From Thermoplasmata archaeon (lineage in GTDB: Archaea > Thermoplasmatota > Thermoplasmata > RBG-16-68-12 > SOIM01): DNA of 64,000 bases. Shown here piece after piece: positions 27,020 through 34,440 of the stretch. Numbering within the stretch: position 1 is the first letter of the stretch; each line of letters begins with the position of its first letter. A program made the translations under genes and the position numbers. Under the pieces are notes generated by a model. That model was not told the origin of the DNA and searched no databases. It was given only the letters and a program-made list of their open reading frames with translations. The stretch spans positions 134,578 to 198,577 of the forward strand of contig JAGLME010000004.1 in assembly GCA_023140195.1 (NCBI GenBank), written 5' to 3'.

Positions 27020-27595
27020 ATGGAGAGTTTGAAAGGAACACAGACTGAGAAGAATCTGTTGGCAGCCTTCGCGGGGGAATCCCAGGCGAGGAACCGATAC
27101 ACCATGTTCGCCTCAAAGGCGAAGAAAGAAGGATATGAGCAGATATCGGCATTGTTCTTGGAGACCGCACGGAACGAGAAAGAACACGCAGAGGTCTACT
27201 TCAAGCACCTGCAGGGCGGAATGGTCGAGATTACGGCCGGGTACCCCGCCGGTGTGGTAGGTACAACGGCCGAGAACCTGTTGGCCGGGGCGGAAGGCGA
27301 ACTGGCTGAATGGGGAACGATATATCCGAACTTCGCGAAGATCGCGGACGAGGAAGGTTTCCCGGAGGTCGCTGCGAGCTTCAGGGAGATAGCCAAGGTC
27401 GAGTCCTACCACGAGAGGAGATACCGAAAGATCCTCCACAATGTGGAAAAGGGACTGGTGTTCAAGAAGGAACAGCCCACGAAGTGGAAGTGCGACAACT
27501 GCGGTTATGTTCACGAGGGGGCCGAGGCGCCTGAGATATGTCCAGCGTGCAAGCATCCGAGGAGCTACTACGAGATCTGGACAGAGCCGTACTGA
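27020..27595 (+). CDS. Rubrerythrin
   Basis: A 191-residue NADH-linked peroxidase of anaerobes. The diiron four-helix bundle (FAGESQARNRY, ARNEKEHAEVYF, LLAGAEGELAEW, VESYHERRYRK) is followed by a C-terminal rubredoxin domain with CDNCGYVH and CPACKHPRSYY. It reduces hydrogen peroxide to water using electrons from rubredoxin. It is the last gene of the six-gene oxygen-defence cluster 24197-27595. Confidence 0.96.
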   Translation: MESLKGTQTEKNLLAAFAGESQARNRYTMFASKAKKEGYEQISALFLETARNEKEHAEVYFKHLQGGMVEITAGYPAGVVGTTAENLLAGAEGELAEWGTIYPNFAKIADEEGFPEVAASFREIAKVESYHERRYRKILHNVEKGLVFKKEQPTKWKCDNCGYVHEGAEAPEICPACKHPRSYYEIWTEPY

Positions 27596-27759
27596 TACGA
27601 CGCAATCAACGAATCAGACCTAGTTTAATCCTCTTACTGAGAAGTGATTTCTTCACTGCAGTTGCATAACTAATTCTGATGAGAACCCTTCATTGACAAA
27701 ACACTGTACCAAAAACACCATCTATACCCCTTCACTTAGATAGATAACGGTGGAAGCAG

Positions 27760-29637
27760 ATGAAGAAAGAGCATTCCCAAGTAATTTTCGTGTGGGCAGT
27801 AGTGTTTCTGTTGTTGGCCATTCTGCTCTCCGCTCTGGTGGCCTTGAACCCGTATGATGATGATCTGCCAGTGGGGGAGTACAACGACGACGTCAGGAGC
27901 TTCTCTAGCTCCGATGAGATGAAGAAGTTCATAGATGATTCCAGGGTGGAGTACGGCAACAAGAACATCAGGGACACGGGTGGACCGACGGTTTTGTTGG
28001 GAGGAACCGGCGAGACGATGACGACGACGATGATGATGGATGCCAGCGGGTCCACTGACTACTCGGAAACCAACATACAAGTTGAAGGCGTTGATGAGCC
28101 TGACATAGTGAAGACGGACGGTAGGTACCTCTATGTGCTGGCTGGAAACGAGGTGGTAATACTGAGGGCATATCCGGGTATCAACGCCGAGGTCGTCTCC
28201 AGGATCCAGTTGGACTATCATCCGAGCGGTCTCTTCGTTACCGATTCCAGACTGGTCATCATAGGGTCCGAGTATTACTACGGTTATTATTATCTGTGGG
28301 ACTCCCGGCAATACTACCACGGTGCGTCGGTTCTGGTTTACGACATATCCTCAAGATCGGAGCCCAACCTGATACAGAACGTGACCACGGAGGGGCACTA
28401 TCTGGATTCGCGCCTCATCGGCGACCATGTCTACCTGACGGTCACGCACTACTTGTGGTCCTGGTACAATGATGATGATATCCATCTTCCGATGATCACC
28501 AACAACGGCGTCACAAGACAGATCACGCCGCGGGACATCTACTACTGGGCAGACCCTGCATCCTCGTACACATTGACCTCGATAATCTCCATAAACGTGG
28601 AAGACTCGACGCTGGATCAGAAGATCTACCTGACCGACGCCGGACATGAGATGTACGTGTCCGAGGATTATGTGTACCTGGCGAAACATCACTACATCGT
28701 CACTGTCGACGGGTCCGGAAGGAACTGGTTCCCGAACACTGTGGTCCACAAGATAGCCATCAGTGAGGGCAGGATAAATTACGTGGCAAGCGGTATCGTC
28801 CCCGGATGGATCCTCAATCAATTCTCGATGGATGAGCACAGAGGATACTTCAGGATAGCGACCACGACCGGACAGCGGTGGGGAGATGAGAGCAAGAACA
28901 ACGTGTACGTGATGAACAAGGACATGGAAACTGTCGGCAAACTGGAGGGACTGGCACCCGGAGAGACCATATATTCGGCCAGGTTCTTCGGCAACCGCTG
29001 CTATCTCGTCACCTTCAAGAAGATCGATCCATTCTTCGTCATAGATCTCAGGAACCCAGAGTCGCCCAAGGTGCTCGGAAAGCTGAAGATCCCGGGATTC
29101 TCGACATACCTTCATCCGTACGATGAGAACCACGTCATCGGGATCGGAAAGGACGCCGATGACCAGGGGAGCTTCGCATGGTTCCAGGGGCTGAAGATGT
29201 CCCTGTTCGACGTCACCAACGTGTACAGGCCGAAGGAGGTCGCCAAGATCGACATTGGAGACAGGGGAACGCATTCCGAGGCGCTCTATGACCACAAGGC
29301 CTTCCTGTTCGACAGGTCGAAGGACCTTCTCATAATACCCGTCCAGCTTCATGAAGTGGACGAGAGCAAGTATCCCGAAGAGATCCCTTCGTGGACATAC
29401 GGTGAGTTCGTCATGCAGGGGGCGTTTGTCTTCAAGCTGACCATCGAGGATGGTTTCGAGCTCAGGGGGACCATATCACATCTGGGCGAGGATCAAGACG
29501 ATCCCAGCTACTACCGGTGGAATTCGTTCGTGAGGCGCTCTCTGTACATCGAGGACGACTTATACACTGTCTCGAACACAATGGTGAAGATCAACGACAT
29601 GGACACCATCGACGAGATCAAGGCGATCGAACTCTGA
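27760..29637 (+). CDS. Membrane-anchored beta-propeller protein
   Basis: A 625-residue protein with an uncleaved N-terminal membrane helix (about residues 8-30) and a large extracellular beta-propeller of the family often annotated as secreted protein with C-terminal beta-propeller. The typical opening YSETNIQVEGVDEPDIVKTD (about 108-127) and HPYDENHVIGIGKDADD are present. An Asp/Tyr-rich tract follows the helix. Function is unknown. The gene follows rubrerythrin after a 165-base gap and probably has its own promoter. Confidence 0.85.
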   Translation: MKKEHSQVIFVWAVVFLLLAILLSALVALNPYDDDLPVGEYNDDVRSFSSSDEMKKFIDDSRVEYGNKNIRDTGGPTVLLGGTGETMTTTMMMDASGSTDYSETNIQVEGVDEPDIVKTDGRYLYVLAGNEVVILRAYPGINAEVVSRIQLDYHPSGLFVTDSRLVIIGSEYYYGYYYLWDSRQYYHGASVLVYDISSRSEPNLIQNVTTEGHYLDSRLIGDHVYLTVTHYLWSWYNDDDIHLPMITNNGVTRQITPRDIYYWADPASSYTLTSIISINVEDSTLDQKIYLTDAGHEMYVSEDYVYLAKHHYIVTVDGSGRNWFPNTVVHKIAISEGRINYVASGIVPGWILNQFSMDEHRGYFRIATTTGQRWGDESKNNVYVMNKDMETVGKLEGLAPGETIYSARFFGNRCYLVTFKKIDPFFVIDLRNPESPKVLGKLKIPGFSTYLHPYDENHVIGIGKDADDQGSFAWFQGLKMSLFDVTNVYRPKEVAKIDIGDRGTHSEALYDHKAFLFDRSKDLLIIPVQLHEVDESKYPEEIPSWTYGEFVMQGAFVFKLTIEDGFELRGTISHLGEDQDDPSYYRWNSFVRRSLYIEDDLYTVSNTMVKINDMDTIDEIKAIEL

Positions 29638-29691
29638 TTCCGAGAACATTATATCGCAAATCGACATTTGGATACCACAGGAGGAAGTTTC

Positions 29692-31077
29692 ATCTTTCTT
29701 AAGAAACAGAGGACTCCACGTGGCTCCATATTCAGATGTTTGTCATTGATTTTTGTTTGGCTATTGGCCCTAGTGCTCGCATTCAGTCCTACAATAATCA
29801 AAGCACACTCAGCATCGAACCTGGTCCTGAGCTATGACTTTCCCAATCAGACGCTCAACATCACGATTACGCATGTCGTGGCCGATCCGAACACACATTA
29901 CATCTCCGTAACTGCCATCCTCAAGAATAGCGCACCCTTCGACACGATCTTGAACACCAGCCAGCCCACTGCTGACACTTTTGTGTACAGACACCCGGTC
30001 CCAGCGGTGGATGGAGACGTCCTTCAGGTGACCGTGACATGCGTCGCCTTCGGTTCTCTGACCGATCAGATCACGGTCGTTGGACCGCCACCCAGCGAAA
30101 CTGAAGATCCTACGATCACCATCGAAACACCTACAACGAGCATCACCTACAACACCGATTCAACTCCAATATCCATAGGGGGCACCGCATCCGACAATGT
30201 CGGGGTGACGGGTGTAACATGGGACAATTCTGCCACTGGGGGTTCTGGTGCAGCAACCGGGACCACTTCGTGGACAGCCAACGTTCCTTTGGTGCAGGGC
30301 GAGAACAACATCACGGTGACAACTGAGGACGCGGCCGGGAACTCGGGAACTGACAACTTCACGGTGATCTATACGCCCAGTGTGGTTGACCCGATCGATC
30401 CGACGATCTCGATTACCACGCATGCACAAGTCCTCGATACTGATACAACTCCCTTATCCATAGGTGGAACAGCATCCGACAATGTGAACGTGGTGAACGT
30501 CACCTGGGAGAACGCTGCAACAGGAGAATCGGGAACTGCTACCGGGACGGACTCATGGTCAGTATCCATACCTCTGGCTGAAGGTTCAAATCTAATAACG
30601 TTAACAACGAGCGATTCCTCCGGGAACACAGCGTCTGCGAGCATTACCGTGAACTATGAGCCACCTACTTCACAACCTGGGGATGACACTGAGAACCTGT
30701 GGGTCTTCCACGCCACGCTGATGACGATCGGCTTCGTTCTTCTCGTGCTGGCCATCGTGATCTCAACTGGAATGAGAAAGAAGAAATGGTGGTTGAAGGC
30801 GCATAGGTCGGTCGGACTCTTGGGAGCGGTCTTCGCCATTCTCGGCCTTCTTGTGGGATTGTACATGGTCTCCATCTGGATGACGCCGCACTTCAGAGTA
30901 CCGCACGCCCTCTTGGGCATCATCACCATAATCCTTGCAACAGTCCAACCGGTCCTCGGATTCATGCAGCCAAAGACGAAGAAGATCAAGCCCATTCACC
31001 GCTGGCTGGGGAGAACTGTCGTGGTGTTGATGCTTCTCACGATAATCGCCGGGTTGAACCAAGCCGGGGTAATCTGA
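29692..31077 (+). CDS. Cytochrome b561-like membrane protein with Ig-like and possible SOR-like outer domains
   Basis: About 461 residues. The parts are a signal peptide (KKQRTPRGSIFR then LSLIFVWLLALVLAF), an outer beta domain with THYISVTAILKN and VTVTCVAFGS, two Ig-like repeats each opening (S)IGGTASDN, and a C-terminal four-helix membrane domain. That domain has one His per helix (WVFHATLM, LKAHRSVG, RVPHALLG, IHRWLGR), the bis-heme pattern of cytochrome b561. The outer domain resembles a degenerate superoxide-reductase domain but lacks several iron ligands; this is tentative. TATA TTATATC (29649-29655) places transcription start near 29677, past the TTG at 29668. The only well-placed codon after AGGAGGA is ATC at 29692. 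Electron transfer across the membrane is the likely role. Confidence 0.7.
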   Translation: MFLKKQRTPRGSIFRCLSLIFVWLLALVLAFSPTIIKAHSASNLVLSYDFPNQTLNITITHVVADPNTHYISVTAILKNSAPFDTILNTSQPTADTFVYRHPVPAVDGDVLQVTVTCVAFGSLTDQITVVGPPPSETEDPTITIETPTTSITYNTDSTPISIGGTASDNVGVTGVTWDNSATGGSGAATGTTSWTANVPLVQGENNITVTTEDAAGNSGTDNFTVIYTPSVVDPIDPTISITTHAQVLDTDTTPLSIGGTASDNVNVVNVTWENAATGESGTATGTDSWSVSIPLAEGSNLITLTTSDSSGNTASASITVNYEPPTSQPGDDTENLWVFHATLMTIGFVLLVLAIVISTGMRKKKWWLKAHRSVGLLGAVFAILGLLVGLYMVSIWMTPHFRVPHALLGIITIILATVQPVLGFMQPKTKKIKPIHRWLGRTVVVLMLLTIIAGLNQAGVI

Positions 31078-31097
31078 ACACCCTCCAATTCTTAATT

Positions 31098-31133
31098 ATC
31101 AGAAAATTCTGATTTCTCAGAAGAATATAAATA
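31098..31133 (+). promoter_or_regulatory. Palindromic operator and TATA box of the arsenic operon
   Basis: ATCAGAA-AA-TTCTGAT (31098-31113) is a 7-bp inverted repeat immediately ahead of the TATA box ATATAAATA (31125-31133). It sits where a repressor would block TBP/TFB binding. Predicted transcription start near 31153 leaves the Shine-Dalgarno AGGTGA at the very 5' end of the message. Confidence 0.5.
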
Positions 31134-31165
31134 CTCCGAGGTCTATTGAGCTCTAGGTGACATAA

Positions 31166-31339
31166 TTGGACGCGGACAGACTTAGAGCGGCTAGGGACCG
31201 AGGAGTGGTCACAACGGACATAAGCTCGAGAGGCCAGATGGTCACAACGGACATAAGCTCGAGAGAACAGATGGCCACACCCATAAAGAACGAGGGAAGC
31301 GCGTGGGCGAGATTGCTGAGGATCAAGCGTCCGAAGTGA
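31166..31339 (+). CDS. Possible small basic protein with an 11-residue tandem repeat
   Basis: A 57-residue reading frame: TTG start five bases after AGGTGA, directly after a TATA box. It contains VTTDISSR(G/E)QM twice, encoded by the 33-bp tandem DNA repeat at 31206-31271, and ends two bases before an in-frame-unrelated GTG. Transcription and ribosome signals are convincing, but the sequence resembles no family I know and could be a leader peptide controlling the downstream arsenic genes. Confidence 0.4.
   Translation: MDADRLRAARDRGVVTTDISSRGQMVTTDISSREQMATPIKNEGSAWARLLRIKRPK
31206..31271 (+). repeat. 33-bp tandem direct repeat
   Basis: Two adjacent 33-bp units (31206-31238, 31239-31271) whose first 27 bases are identical, beginning TGGTCACAACGGACATAAGC; the last six differ slightly (GCCAGA, AACAGA). 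It lies in the leader/small ORF of the arsenic methylation operon. It may be a coding repeat or a doubled protein-binding site. Confidence 0.8.
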
Positions 31340-31373
31340 CGTGAAAGATGAATGTCAGAGAGAGGTGAAGAAG

Positions 31374-31649
31374 TTGGCAAAGAATGAGGAAGAAGGGAAC
31401 TGCGGGGAGGATTGCTCGGAGTCGACCTGCTGCCAGGTCATTTCCATCATAAGCGTGGACGATCGCGGACAGACGGTCCTGCCCAAGGAGGTCAGGGACA
31501 GAATGGGCATCAAAGGAGGAGACAAGCTGGCCGTCGTATTGTCCGAGGGAGAGGGCGATTCATGCTGTGTGTTCCTGATGAAGGTCAATGAGCTCAGTGA
31601 CGCGGTCCGGGGGAAGCTCGGGCCGGTGCTGGAAGAAATGATAGGATAG
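31374..31649 (+). CDS. AbrB/SpoVT-fold regulator with N-terminal cysteines
   Basis: About 91 residues. A swapped-hairpin AbrB domain is evident in ISVDDRGQTVLPKEVRDRMG and GDKLAVVL. Before it lies a Cys cluster (NCGEDCSESTCC), a possible arsenite or metal sensor. Similar Cys-bearing AbrB proteins are encoded beside arsM and hgcAB genes in other anaerobes (from memory). TTG 31374 follows GAGGTGA by five bases; a GTG at 31341, two bases after the small ORF, is the alternative. It probably autoregulates this operon. Confidence 0.75.
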   Translation: MAKNEEEGNCGEDCSESTCCQVISIISVDDRGQTVLPKEVRDRMGIKGGDKLAVVLSEGEGDSCCVFLMKVNELSDAVRGKLGPVLEEMIG

Positions 31650-31665
31650 GAAAGAGGTGATATGA

Positions 31666-32514
31666 ATGAAAGAAGACGAAATCAAGAAGACCGTGCGAGA
31701 AGGCTATGCCAAGGTCGCCAAGAACAACGCTCCATGTTGCGGATCCTCAGGCTCAGAGTCATCTGGTTCGTGCGATTGCGGACCATCGATCGATCAAGAA
31801 TCCGTCAGCAAGGCCATCGGCTACTCCAAGGAGGAGCTTGAGGCCCTCCCGGAGGGAGCGGACCTGGGTCTGGGCTGCGGCAATCCCACCGCCCTTGCTT
31901 CCATCGAGGAAGGCGAGACGGTCATAGATCTGGGCTCCGGCGCGGGAATAGACTGCTTCCTGGCTGCCAAGAAGGTCGGGAAGGACGGCAAGGTCATCGG
32001 TATTGACATGACCCCGGAGATGCTGGACAAGGCAAGGACCAACGCAGAGAACGGCAATGTCGAGAACGTGGAGTTCCGCCTGGGAGAGATAGACAACCTT
32101 CCGGTCGGGGACAACACCGCCGACCTGGTCATATCCAACTGCGTGATCAACCTGGCACCCGATAAGAAGAGAGTGTTCGAAGAGGCGTTCCGGGTTTTGA
32201 AGCCGGGCGGCAGGGTCATGATCTCGGACATAGTGCTTCTGGGAGAACTCCCGGAAGCGCTGAAGGCATCCAAAGAGGCATATGTGGGCTGTATCTCTGG
32301 AGCGATACTCAAAGAGGAGTACCTGCAGGCGATCAAGGACGCCGGATTCGAGAGGGTGGAGGTCGTCAGCGAGGCCACGTTCCCTGTCGAGGACGTCATA
32401 ACCGGCGAGAACGCACAGAAGATACTCAAGGACTCGGGCCTGACCACCGAAGAGGCGTTGAAGGCGGCGATCAAGGTATCCAGCGTGAAGGTAAGAGCGT
32501 ACAAACCAAGCTGA
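31666..32514 (+). CDS. arsM: Arsenite S-adenosylmethionine methyltransferase
   Basis: A 282-residue class I SAM methyltransferase that methylates arsenite. Motif I is VIDLGSGAGIDCFLA (about residues 85-99), followed by VIGIDMTPEMLDKAR and NCVINLAPDK with the conserved arsenic-binding Cys region. The N-terminus has CCGSSGSESSGSCDCG, a Cys-rich stretch common in ArsM, and YVGCISGA supplies another conserved Cys. AGAGGTGA precedes the ATG. It is cotranscribed with the AbrB-like regulator 16 bases upstream. Confidence 0.95.
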   Translation: MKEDEIKKTVREGYAKVAKNNAPCCGSSGSESSGSCDCGPSIDQESVSKAIGYSKEELEALPEGADLGLGCGNPTALASIEEGETVIDLGSGAGIDCFLAAKKVGKDGKVIGIDMTPEMLDKARTNAENGNVENVEFRLGEIDNLPVGDNTADLVISNCVINLAPDKKRVFEEAFRVLKPGGRVMISDIVLLGELPEALKASKEAYVGCISGAILKEEYLQAIKDAGFERVEVVSEATFPVEDVITGENAQKILKDSGLTTEEALKAAIKVSSVKVRAYKPS

Positions 32515-32530
32515 CCAGGTACACAAGAAG

Positions 32531-32595
32531 GAGAAGGGGGTTCACTGTCCCCTCAGATCGTGCTCCGCAACCTGGGTCGGTCTGCCCCCTTCCCT
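32531..32595 (+). terminator. Possible stem closing the arsM transcript
   Basis: GAAGGGGG (around 32531-32538) is complementary to CCCCCTTC (around 32587-32594), which could pair in the RNA between arsM and the cupin gene, followed by T-rich TTCATCTTTGTT. The long loop makes this weak. Confidence 0.25.
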
Positions 32596-32665
32596 TCATC
32601 TTTGTTCTCATACGTGTTCTGAACATCAGATAGGATAAAGAAGTTGAAACTCGATTAGAGGTCCG

Positions 32666-33004
32666 GTGCGGGGAATGGAAGAGAATGAGGAACTGAAACA
32701 AGAAGCGACGAACCTGGCAGATCTGGTGGAATACCAAGCCGGGTCCATAGTCAGCAGGACGTTGATGGATAAGGGAACCGGAACGGTCACGCTTTTCGCG
32801 TTTGATGAGGGAGAGGGGTTGAGCGAGCACACCGCACCCTTCGACGCGATGGTCTACGTACTGGATGGGGAAGTTGAGATATCGATCTCCGGGAAGCTCC
32901 ACATGCTGAAAGAAGGCGAGATGATCATCATGCCGGCGAACGAGCCGCACGCTGTGAAAGCGACATCCAGGTTCAAGATGGTCCTCACGATGATAAAGTC
33001 CTAG
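32666..33004 (+). CDS. Small cupin-domain protein
   Basis: A 112-residue single-domain cupin. Metal-ligand candidates are in LSEHTAPFDAMVYVLDGEVE (motif 1) and MPANEPHAVKA (motif 2). Such small cupins bind a divalent metal and have many activities; none can be assigned. GTG 32666 follows GAGGT; ATG 32675 is an equally possible start. Confidence 0.85.
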   Translation: MRGMEENEELKQEATNLADLVEYQAGSIVSRTLMDKGTGTVTLFAFDEGEGLSEHTAPFDAMVYVLDGEVEISISGKLHMLKEGEMIIMPANEPHAVKATSRFKMVLTMIKS

Positions 33005-33099
33005 AGGGTCTTAGTTCATCATCGGTCTGTAGAAAAACATCAAGCAGATATACGAATTCGGTATAGTTCTTAACATCCATTTTGGATTGAGGGTCAGAT

Positions 33100-33303
33100 A
33101 TGAAGCTGGAGTCGACGATCAAATGTCCTGAGTGCGGGTTTGAGAAGGAAGAGACGATGCCGACGGACGCATGCCAGATCTTCTATCAATGCAACAGTTG
33201 TGGGAGCATTCTCAGGCCCAAGGAAGGGGATGACTGCGTCTTCTGCTCATGGGGGACCGAGAAGTGTCCGATGGAGCAGGATGGGAAGTCTGAGGAAGAG
33301 TGA
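33100..33303 (+). CDS. GDCCVxC-family cysteine-rich protein (GDDCVFC variant)
   Basis: A 67-residue protein with CPECGFEKEETMPTDACQ, then CNSCGSILRPK and GDDCVFCSWGTEKCP. The layout is that of the GDCCVxC family of small metal-binding proteins; here the first of the adjacent cysteines is Asp (GDDCVFC). The family is associated with metal stress and some members carry selenocysteine. It stands beside arsenic genes. Function is unproven. Confidence 0.8.
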   Translation: MKLESTIKCPECGFEKEETMPTDACQIFYQCNSCGSILRPKEGDDCVFCSWGTEKCPMEQDGKSEEE

Positions 33304-33399
33304 TTGAGCGGTTCTCGTATTCAACGATGGCAAGAGCGGGGATGTCGCCAGCCAATAATGTTTTCTAGACCCAACCCGTTTGACAGTGTGGTGTGAAGC

Positions 33400-33960
33400 T
33401 TGGAGGCAGGAACCAGGCTGAGAAGTCATGACATTATACTTCGCAGTGGCAACTTTGTCTTGCGTCCGATGACCGAGGATGATTGGGAGATACTGGAGAA
33501 GTGGAACAGTGACCCGGTAGTTATGTACTATGCTGGTGACGTTGGTGGATACAGCCCAGACATGGTCAGGAGAATATACCGTGGCGTTAGCCAGAATGCC
33601 TTCTGTTTCATTATCGAGTTCAAAGGGAAACCTATCGGCGAGACCTGGTTACAGAAGATGAACCTGAAGAGGATACTTGTGAAGTTTCCGGATGAGGACA
33701 TCAGGCGCGTTGACATAATGATCGGAGAGAAGAAGCTCTGGGGGCAAGGGATTGGAACTGCAGTGGTTGGGATGCTGGTAGACTTCGGATTCTCAGAGGA
33801 GCACGCGGACGCTATACTCGGCTGCGATGTTGACAAGAGCAATGTCAGGAGCTTCAAGATGTTCAAGAGGCTTGGTTTTGAGGTGTTCTCAGAGATTAAG
33901 AGGACCACAGAAGAGGGGATGGAGATCCATGACATGATTCTGAGGAGGAGGAGTACCTGA
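33400..33960 (+). CDS. GNAT-family N-acetyltransferase
   Basis: A 186-residue acetyl-CoA-dependent acetyltransferase of the RimJ/RimL or AAC(6') type. FVLRPMTEDDWEILEKWN opens the fold, KLWGQGIGTAVVGMLVDFGF is motif A with the pyrophosphate-binding Q/RxxGxG/A, and DVDKSNVRSFKMFKRLGFEV is the usual C-terminal motif. The start is TTG at 33400, the first start codon after an in-frame stop. The substrate is unknown. Confidence 0.88.
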   Translation: MEAGTRLRSHDIILRSGNFVLRPMTEDDWEILEKWNSDPVVMYYAGDVGGYSPDMVRRIYRGVSQNAFCFIIEFKGKPIGETWLQKMNLKRILVKFPDEDIRRVDIMIGEKKLWGQGIGTAVVGMLVDFGFSEEHADAILGCDVDKSNVRSFKMFKRLGFEVFSEIKRTTEEGMEIHDMILRRRST

Positions 33961-34001
33961 AATGAAGACACGAGCAGCAATTCTCTTTCCGGAATCCCAG
34001 G

Positions 34002-34244
34002 TCATACATCCTTGTCCAGTCCGAAGTGTTTCTTGAAATCCTTGATCTTCTTGACCGGCTCTTTGCTTCTTCTCTTCATCTCCTCCACGAACTCCGGCCT
34101 GAGTTCTGGCTCCAAGAACTCCTCCTCGAATGTCTGGATGATCAACCTGATCGCATCCGCTTTGTTTCCAAGATCGAACTGGGCCTTGACCATATTCAAT
34201 ACCCAATTCTCGTACTCTGATAGATCGATGAGAGCTTTCACCAT
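34002..34244 (-). CDS. Small antitoxin-like protein (DUF2683-type)
   Basis: An 80-residue protein, VKALIDLSEYENWVLNMVKA followed by KADAIRLIIQTFEEEFLEPE. The N-terminal strand and two helices resemble ribbon-helix-helix or DUF2683 antitoxin-like proteins of archaea. No toxin gene adjoins it. ATG 34244 is chosen among four near-adjacent starts; the TATA sequence ACAATATATAATG at 34267-34279 implies leaderless transcription. Confidence 0.6.
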   Translation of the reverse strand: MVKALIDLSEYENWVLNMVKAQFDLGNKADAIRLIIQTFEEEFLEPELRPEFVEEMKRRSKEPVKKIKDFKKHFGLDKDV

Positions 34245-34440
34245 CACCACTACTTATGGTTTGTTACAATATATAATGATTTGTAATAGGATTCCAAATC
34301 GATGGTAGGGGGAACGGCGGTGAACGCTATATGCCTTTGCGCACGCATTTTGGGGAACCGTGCCTCGGCCCTAATCATAATCAGAGAATGATCTGGGTTC
34401 ATGACGGCCGAAGGTGTGAACAATTGAGGTGCACTCATCA

